Below the pieces are notes generated by a model. The model was not told where the DNA came from. It did no database searches and was given only the letters and a program-made list of their open reading frames with translations. Of a stretch of DNA of 11,164 nt, positions 6,736 to 11,164 are shown piece by piece. The position numbers and the translations under genes were made by a program. Each line of letters starts with the position of its first letter. The stretch's first letter is position 1. Source of the DNA: Acidobacteriota bacterium (GTDB lineage: Bacteria; Acidobacteriota; Blastocatellia; Pyrinomonadales; Pyrinomonadaceae); contig QHXH01000235.1 in assembly GCA_003222855.1 (NCBI GenBank), positions 1 through 11,164 on the forward strand, read 5' to 3'.

Positions 6736-8628
6736 ATGCGAAATCGATCGACAACCCTCATCACTCTCGCGCTCATAAGCGCGTTGACGTTCACGACAAT
6801 CACGCGCGCCGGCGCTTCGAATGCGACCTCATCCTCGAACACCCGGGCAGCCGCATCAAAGGTCAAACCTTATTCGCGGAAGCCCTCAAACGAGGCATTG
6901 AAATGGGCCGACAAGGAATTGCAGCGCATGTCGCTCGACCAAAAGATCGGTCAATTAATTTCAGTCGGTATCAATGCCACGTTTTTAAATCAGGACAGCG
7001 AAGCATTTAAGGCTCTGCGTCATCAGGTGGTCGACAATCATGTCGGGGGAATCATTCTCTTCCGCGGGCCGGTGTACGAATCAGTGATGATCGTTAACCG
7101 GATGCAGGAATTGGCGAAATATCCCTTGCTGATCTCAGCCGACCTCGAAGCCGGGTCGGGAATGCGCTTCGACGATACAGTGAACTTTCCCTGGAACATG
7201 GCGATTGCCGCGACTGGAAATCCTGAATATGCGCGGCGGGCCGGCGATCTGACCGGTCGCGAGGCGCGCGCGATGGGAATCCAACAGATCTACGCTCCCG
7301 TTTCTGATGTGAACAACAACGCTGCGAATCCGGTCATCAACGTTCGCTCGTACGGCGAAGATCCAATCGAAGTCTCGCGCTATGTTTCTGCTTTCATCGA
7401 AGGAGCGCAACGCGCGGGCGTAATCGCTACGGCCAAGCACTTTCCCGGGCATGGCGATACCGCCACCGACTCGCATCGCGGCCTGCCTGAGATCGATGTG
7501 ACGCGCGAACGGCTCAACACGATCGAGCTGGTTCCCTTTCGCGCCGCGGTTGATGCAGGGGTCGGCGCCGTCATGACAGGTCACATCGGCTTGCCCTTGA
7601 TCGATCCGACCGAGATCACGCCGCTGCCGAAAGATGTAAAGCTCAATCCGATCGAAACGGACCAGGATGGCGAGGTTGTTTCGGCTAAAGGCACGATGCC
7701 AACGACGCTTTCACCGGTGATGAACGGGATCTTAAGAAACGATCTGCACTTCGACGGTCTGATCGTGACTGATGCGATGAGCATGAGCGGTTTGACCCTC
7801 TACTTCACCCAGGAAGAGGCGTCGGTGCGCGCGATCGAAGCCGGGGCAGACTTACTGTTGAAGCCGGCGGATCCCGACGCGGCGTTGCGCGGCGTACGCG
7901 AGGCAGTGAAAAAAGGAAGATTAAGCGAACAACGCATCGATCAATCGACGCGAAAGGTCCTGGCCGCCAAGTACGATCTGGGTCTGACGCGGCAACGAGT
8001 GACGTCGCTTGACCGGATCGATCGCGACGTTGCCGGAAAGCAAGCGACGGAACTCGCTGACGACATCGCCAAGGACGCGATCACCCTCGTGCGTAACGAT
8101 TCGAAACTTTTGCCTCTGAATCTCACGTCAACAACGCGCGTATTCAATTTAGCGATCACAAACGGCGACGATCGCGCGGTCATAGCGCAACCGTTTATCG
8201 GCGCAATGGCGCGGGGTGGCGTCAAGATGGATACAATTGTGCTCGATGATCGCTCGTCGGACGTTGAAGTTACCAAAGCGATCGATAAAGCAACGCGCGC
8301 TGACATTGTTATTGTCTCGATGTATGGCCGCGTACGCACGGGACAAGCTCGCAGCGTAGCGCTGCCCGAGCCGGGAACCAGGACATTGAATGAATTGATC
8401 GAGCGTCATGCGCGGCTCGTCGGCATCAGCTTCGGGAATCCGTATATTCTGATGAGCTTCCCTCGGCTGCAAACATACCTGGTCGCTTATGGTGACATGC
8501 AGAGTTTGCAAGAGGAGACGGCGCAGGCCTTGTTGGGCCGGCAGGATCTCAAGGGACGTTTGCCGATTTCACTGCCGGGCCTGTATCCTCGCGGGACCGG
8601 GACTCAGTTAAGAGCGGGAAAGAAATAA
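6736..8628 (+). CDS. nagZ: Exported beta-N-acetylglucosaminidase, GH3 family (NagZ, two-domain type)
   Basis: This is a retaining exo-beta-N-acetylglucosaminidase that removes terminal GlcNAc from peptidoglycan fragments such as GlcNAc-MurNAc(-peptide). The 630 residues begin with a signal peptide (MRNRSTTLITLALISALTFT, cleavage likely near residues 24-27 at TRA-GAS) and a Ser/Ala/Lys-rich linker. No lipobox cysteine is present. The GH3 N-terminal barrel spans about 50-416. KHFPGHGDTATDSHRGLP contains the NagZ-specific Asp-His acid/base dyad (D245, H247), and VTDAM gives the nucleophile D346. A second alpha/beta domain (about 437-620) makes it like the long B. subtilis NagZ (YbbD) rather than the ~340-residue cytoplasmic enzyme of E. 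coli. Export places hydrolysis in the periplasm or outside, upstream of the symporter. It follows the symporter gene by 21 bases. Confidence 0.95.
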   Translation: MRNRSTTLITLALISALTFTTITRAGASNATSSSNTRAAASKVKPYSRKPSNEALKWADKELQRMSLDQKIGQLISVGINATFLNQDSEAFKALRHQVVDNHVGGIILFRGPVYESVMIVNRMQELAKYPLLISADLEAGSGMRFDDTVNFPWNMAIAATGNPEYARRAGDLTGREARAMGIQQIYAPVSDVNNNAANPVINVRSYGEDPIEVSRYVSAFIEGAQRAGVIATAKHFPGHGDTATDSHRGLPEIDVTRERLNTIELVPFRAAVDAGVGAVMTGHIGLPLIDPTEITPLPKDVKLNPIETDQDGEVVSAKGTMPTTLSPVMNGILRNDLHFDGLIVTDAMSMSGLTLYFTQEEASVRAIEAGADLLLKPADPDAALRGVREAVKKGRLSEQRIDQSTRKVLAAKYDLGLTRQRVTSLDRIDRDVAGKQATELADDIAKDAITLVRNDSKLLPLNLTSTTRVFNLAITNGDDRAVIAQPFIGAMARGGVKMDTIVLDDRSSDVEVTKAIDKATRADIVIVSMYGRVRTGQARSVALPEPGTRTLNELIERHARLVGISFGNPYILMSFPRLQTYLVAYGDMQSLQEETAQALLGRQDLKGRLPISLPGLYPRGTGTQLRAGKK

Positions 8629-8670
8629 AAATCTTTTACTTGACCGATTTGGTAGAATGGTTTTCCCGTG

Positions 8671-8675
8671 AGGAG
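8671..8675 (+). promoter_or_regulatory. Ribosome binding site of the small coiled-coil gene
   Basis: AGGAG, within GTGAGGAG, lies 7 bases before the ATG at 8683. It is the clearest Shine-Dalgarno sequence at correct spacing in the plus-strand cluster and supports both the existence and the start of the short gene. Confidence 0.65.
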
Positions 8676-8682
8676 TTAGCTG

Positions 8683-8964
8683 ATGACAACGGAACAACGC
8701 CTGGAACGCATTGAGCGAATCGCGAAACTCTTTGTGCGCGCGGGCCTGCGCGAACGCCGCAACCGACGAGATTTGGATGACAAAATAAACATCATCGTTA
8801 ACTATCAGATACAAAATGAAGAGCGATTCGCGAAGAATGAAGAACGATTCGCGAAACTTACCGAGACTGTCAACCAACTGGCCGAAGCTCAGACTGGAAC
8901 TGACAGAAGACTCGACTCCCTAATCGAATTAATCGAACGAGATAGGAACGGAAAGTCGCACTAA
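8683..8964 (+). CDS. Small charged coiled-coil protein of unknown function
   Basis: This 93-residue protein has no signal peptide, no membrane segment and no cysteine. Composition is dominated by Glu, Arg, Lys, Leu and Ile. Residues 1-30 are a basic amphipathic helix (RLERIERIAKLF...RERRNRR). Residues 31-90 show heptad spacing of Ile/Leu/Val/Phe that predicts a parallel coiled coil, including two consecutive copies of NEERFAK (45-51 and 52-58). A strong ribosome binding site precedes it. It lies 54 bases after nagZ and 10 bases before the amiE-namZ fusion gene, so it is probably cotranslated with them. I do not recognise a named family. It might be an oligomerising scaffold or simply a common small acidobacterial coiled-coil protein; no function is assigned. 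Confidence 0.7.
   Translation: MTTEQRLERIERIAKLFVRAGLRERRNRRDLDDKINIIVNYQIQNEERFAKNEERFAKLTETVNQLAEAQTGTDRRLDSLIELIERDRNGKSH
8815..8856 (+). repeat. Tandem 21-base duplication coding one heptad twice
   Basis: Positions 8815-8835 and 8836-8856 are 21-base units identical at 19 of 21 bases. Both encode NEERFAK; the two differences are synonymous third-position changes. The unit length equals exactly one coiled-coil heptad, so the duplication lengthens the helix without breaking its register. Confidence 0.9.
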
Positions 8965-8974
8965 CGTTTCCACC

Positions 8975-11164
8975 ATGCACGTGTCGTCGCTGCTTTCTCG
9001 TATAACGGCCTTCCTGGCAGTTTTTGTCCTCTCCATTCAGATCAGTGCGCAGCAATTACCCGCTGCGGCTCCCTCTACGCAGGGCCTCTCTGCCGAGCGT
9101 CTCGCGCGCATGGACGCGGTCATCCAGGCTGCCATCGGAAAGAAAGAATTGCCGGGCGCGGTCGTGCTGGTTGGTCGTCATGGAAAAATTGTTTGGCGCA
9201 AAGCGTATGGCGCGCGCGCTGTTGAGCCGCAGCGCGAACCAATGACAACCGACACGATTTTCGATCTCGCGAGTCTTACCAAAGTAGTGGCAACCACAAC
9301 CAGCATTATGATCCTAATCGAGCAGGGGAAAATACGATTAGGCGATTCGGTTGTTCAGTTCATCCCCGAAATGAAAGGTGAGGGACGGGACGCAATCACC
9401 ATCGAACAATTGCTGACGCACATGACCGGTTTTGCTCCCGACTTCGATTTGCGCGATCGATGGACCGGCTATGACGAGGCGATCAAGCGTCTGTATCGCG
9501 AGCCCCTGCGCAGCCAGCCAGGGACACGTTTTGTTTACAGCGACATCAACTACGTCGCACTCGGCGAAGTTGTGCATCGGGTCAGCGGATTGATGCTCGA
9601 CGAATTCGCGCGGCGAAATATTTTTGGGCCGCTGGGCATGCGCGACACTGGTTTTCGGCCTGACCCGAAACTCAGACCGAGAATCGCGCCCACGGAAAAA
9701 CGTCGCGGCCAAATGAATTATCTGGGCGATAGCGGAGCCGACGCCGGATCAGAGGGCGAACTGTGGTTGCGCGGAGAGGTCCACGATCCGACTTCTTTTC
9801 GTATGGGTGGTGTCGCGGGTCACGCGGGCCTGTTTTCGACGGCAGACGATCTGGCGATCTTTGGTCAGACACTCTTAAACGGCGGGGTTTACAACGGAGC
9901 GCGCGTTCTCAGCCCGCTGACCATCGCGATCATGACCCAGCCGCACGCTGTTTCTGAGAGTGGCGCAGCGCGCGGCCTCGGTTGGGACATCGCGAGCAGC
10001 TTCGCTACTAATAAAGGCGATCTGTTTCCGCTGGGCTCGTTCGGGCACACAGGATTCACAGGCACTTCGATTTGGATTGATCCGGCAAGCGATTCCTTCG
10101 TTATCTTTCTCAGCAACCGAGTACATCCCGATGGTAAAGGCGATGTAGGCCCACTGCGTGGGCGCGTAGCTTCGATTGTCGCGAGTTCGATCATTGACGC
10201 GTCACAGACAAAGGCGCGCGAACAATCTGCAAACAGCGCGGCTGATTTGCTGGCGAGTCTCGCGCGTCTGAATGCAAACAGCAATCGCGGGGCGGCGGCC
10301 GCTATTGCAGCTCCAGCGGACGCGCAAGTCTTAACCGGAATAGATGTGCTTGAGCGCGATGGATTCAAGCAACTCAACGGCCTGCGCATTGGTTTGGTGA
10401 CAAATCAAACAGGTCGTGATCGCGCCGGTCACTCGACGATTGATGCGCTCTTCAAAGCCCCGAATCTGAAATTGGTTGCGTTATTTTCGCCCGAACATGG
10501 CATTCGCGGACTCGCCGATGAAAAAGTTTCAGATACCAAAGATGATCAGACCGGCTTGCCCGTCTATTCGCTTTACGGAGAGACACGGCGTCCAAAACCC
10601 GAACAACTCAAAGACATCGATGCCCTGGTTTATGACATTCAGGACATCGGCGCGCGCTTCTACACTTACACGGCGACGCTCGGGTACGTGATGGAGGAAG
10701 CGGCGAAAGCGAAGCTGCCACTGTTCGTGCTTGATCGTCCGAATCCGATCAACGGAGTCGATGTGGAAGGCCCGATAGCCGACACAGACAAATTTTCTTT
10801 CACCGCTTACTATGCGATTCCGGTGCGCTATGGAATGACGATCGGCGAACTCGCACGCTTCTTTAATGAAGAAAAACATCTGGGCGCTGACCTCCGCGTA
10901 ATTCAAATCGAGAATTGGCGACGCGCGATGTGGTTTGATTCAACCGGTCTGACCTGGATCAATCCCTCGCCAAATATGCGCAGCCTGACGGAAGCAGCGC
11001 TGTATCCGGGCATCGGTTTGCTGGAGACGACGAACGTTTCCGTAGGGCGCGGCACAGATATTCCGTTCGAAGTGGTCGGGGCGCCATGGATAGATGGGCC
11101 GAAGCTCGCCGGTTACCTGAACTCGCGGCGAATTCCCGGGGTCCGATTTATCCCGATTCGCTTC
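8975..11164 (+). CDS. namZ: Exported AmiE-like serine hydrolase fused to NamZ exo-beta-N-acetylmuramidase (3' end cut off by window)
   Basis: From the ATG at 8975 the frame is open for 730 codons to the last base, so the C-terminus is missing. Residues 1-26 form a signal peptide (LLSRITAFLAVFVLSIQISA, likely cut near A25/Q26). Residues ~38-400 are a serine beta-lactamase/PBP-fold domain with S100-L-T-K103 as nucleophile motif, Y188-S-D in place of YxN, GGVAGHAGLFS, and H358-T-G as third motif. This matches AmiE (YbbE), the MurNAc-L-Ala amidase of the Bacillus muropeptide operon. An Ala/Asn/Ser-rich linker (about 410-450) leads to a NamZ domain (YbbC, DUF1343) from ~452: RIGLVTNQTG, SPEHGIRG (E507, H508), DIQDIGARFYTYT, DRPNPINGV, INPSPNMR and LYPGIGLLETTNVSVGRGTD. 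NamZ releases MurNAc from non-reducing ends. Known NamZ domains are roughly 100 residues longer than the part seen. The gene starts 10 bases after the coiled-coil gene. Identity of both domains is firm; the amide target of the first is inferred. Confidence 0.93.
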   Translation, partial: MHVSSLLSRITAFLAVFVLSIQISAQQLPAAAPSTQGLSAERLARMDAVIQAAIGKKELPGAVVLVGRHGKIVWRKAYGARAVEPQREPMTTDTIFDLASLTKVVATTTSIMILIEQGKIRLGDSVVQFIPEMKGEGRDAITIEQLLTHMTGFAPDFDLRDRWTGYDEAIKRLYREPLRSQPGTRFVYSDINYVALGEVVHRVSGLMLDEFARRNIFGPLGMRDTGFRPDPKLRPRIAPTEKRRGQMNYLGDSGADAGSEGELWLRGEVHDPTSFRMGGVAGHAGLFSTADDLAIFGQTLLNGGVYNGARVLSPLTIAIMTQPHAVSESGAARGLGWDIASSFATNKGDLFPLGSFGHTGFTGTSIWIDPASDSFVIFLSNRVHPDGKGDVGPLRGRVASIVASSIIDASQTKAREQSANSAADLLASLARLNANSNRGAAAAIAAPADAQVLTGIDVLERDGFKQLNGLRIGLVTNQTGRDRAGHSTIDALFKAPNLKLVALFSPEHGIRGLADEKVSDTKDDQTGLPVYSLYGETRRPKPEQLKDIDALVYDIQDIGARFYTYTATLGYVMEEAAKAKLPLFVLDRPNPINGVDVEGPIADTDKFSFTAYYAIPVRYGMTIGELARFFNEEKHLGADLRVIQIENWRRAMWFDSTGLTWINPSPNMRSLTEAALYPGIGLLETTNVSVGRGTDIPFEVVGAPWIDGPKLAGYLNSRRIPGVRFIPIRF

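Noticed and set aside
7135..7584. 149-codon minus-strand frame inside nagZ
   Set aside because: It is antisense to the GH3 catalytic core, which has strong motifs on the plus strand. The GC-rich codon bias explains the open shadow frame.
8640..8658. TTGACC plus TAGAAT as a promoter for the small coiled-coil gene
   Set aside because: The hexamers look good individually, but only 7 bases separate them, far too few for a sigma-70 promoter, and no partner at 16-18 bases exists for either.
9338..10389. Minus-strand frames of 124 and 166 codons over the amiE-namZ gene
   Set aside because: The plus-strand frame is open and carries family motifs across the whole region, so the antisense frames are shadows. 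No stop interrupts the fusion between the two domains.

Overview
The window looks like chromosomal DNA from a diderm, environmental bacterium, most likely an Acidobacteriota member (Blastocatellia/Pyrinomonadaceae-like). This rests on overall protein style, moderate-to-high GC, and repeated palindromic intergenic elements; no rRNA or other phylogenetic marker is present, so the placement is an inference. I see no tRNA, rRNA, CRISPR array, insertion sequence or phage gene.

Layout. Positions 1-56 hold the probable first codons of a minus-strand gene that leaves the window. Positions 57-638 are non-coding and carry one long and one short copy of a hairpin-rich repeat. A plus-strand class V aminotransferase (639-1751) follows. 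It converges on a minus-strand LysR regulator (2015-2962), and a further long copy of the repeat fills the gap between them. Divergent from the LysR gene is a plus-strand cluster that runs to the window end: a BadF-type sugar kinase (3082-4071), MurQ etherase (4103-5017), an 80-base REP-like palindrome (5067-5146), a sodium:solute symporter (5197-6714), an exported GH3 beta-N-acetylglucosaminidase NagZ (6736-8628), a 93-residue coiled-coil protein (8683-8964), and an exported two-domain protein that starts at 8975 and is still open at 11164.

The last protein is the highlight. Its first half is a serine beta-lactamase-fold hydrolase of the AmiE/YbbE type, and its second half is a NamZ (YbbC, DUF1343) exo-beta-N-acetylmuramidase. 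In Bacillus subtilis the corresponding functions are separate neighbouring genes in the murQ-murR-murP-amiE-nagZ-namZ cluster. Here the two are fused.

Taken together the cluster reads as a complete muropeptide-salvage pathway that does not use a PTS. Outside the cytoplasm, NagZ, AmiE and NamZ would break peptidoglycan fragments into GlcNAc, MurNAc and peptide. The symporter would import the free amino sugar. The BadF-type kinase would make MurNAc-6-phosphate, and MurQ would convert it to GlcNAc-6-phosphate plus D-lactate. Symporter plus kinase would replace the Bacillus PTS transporter MurP, and the divergent LysR protein would replace the RpiR-type regulator MurR. Enzyme families are read from motifs; transporter and kinase specificity and the regulatory link are inferred from context.
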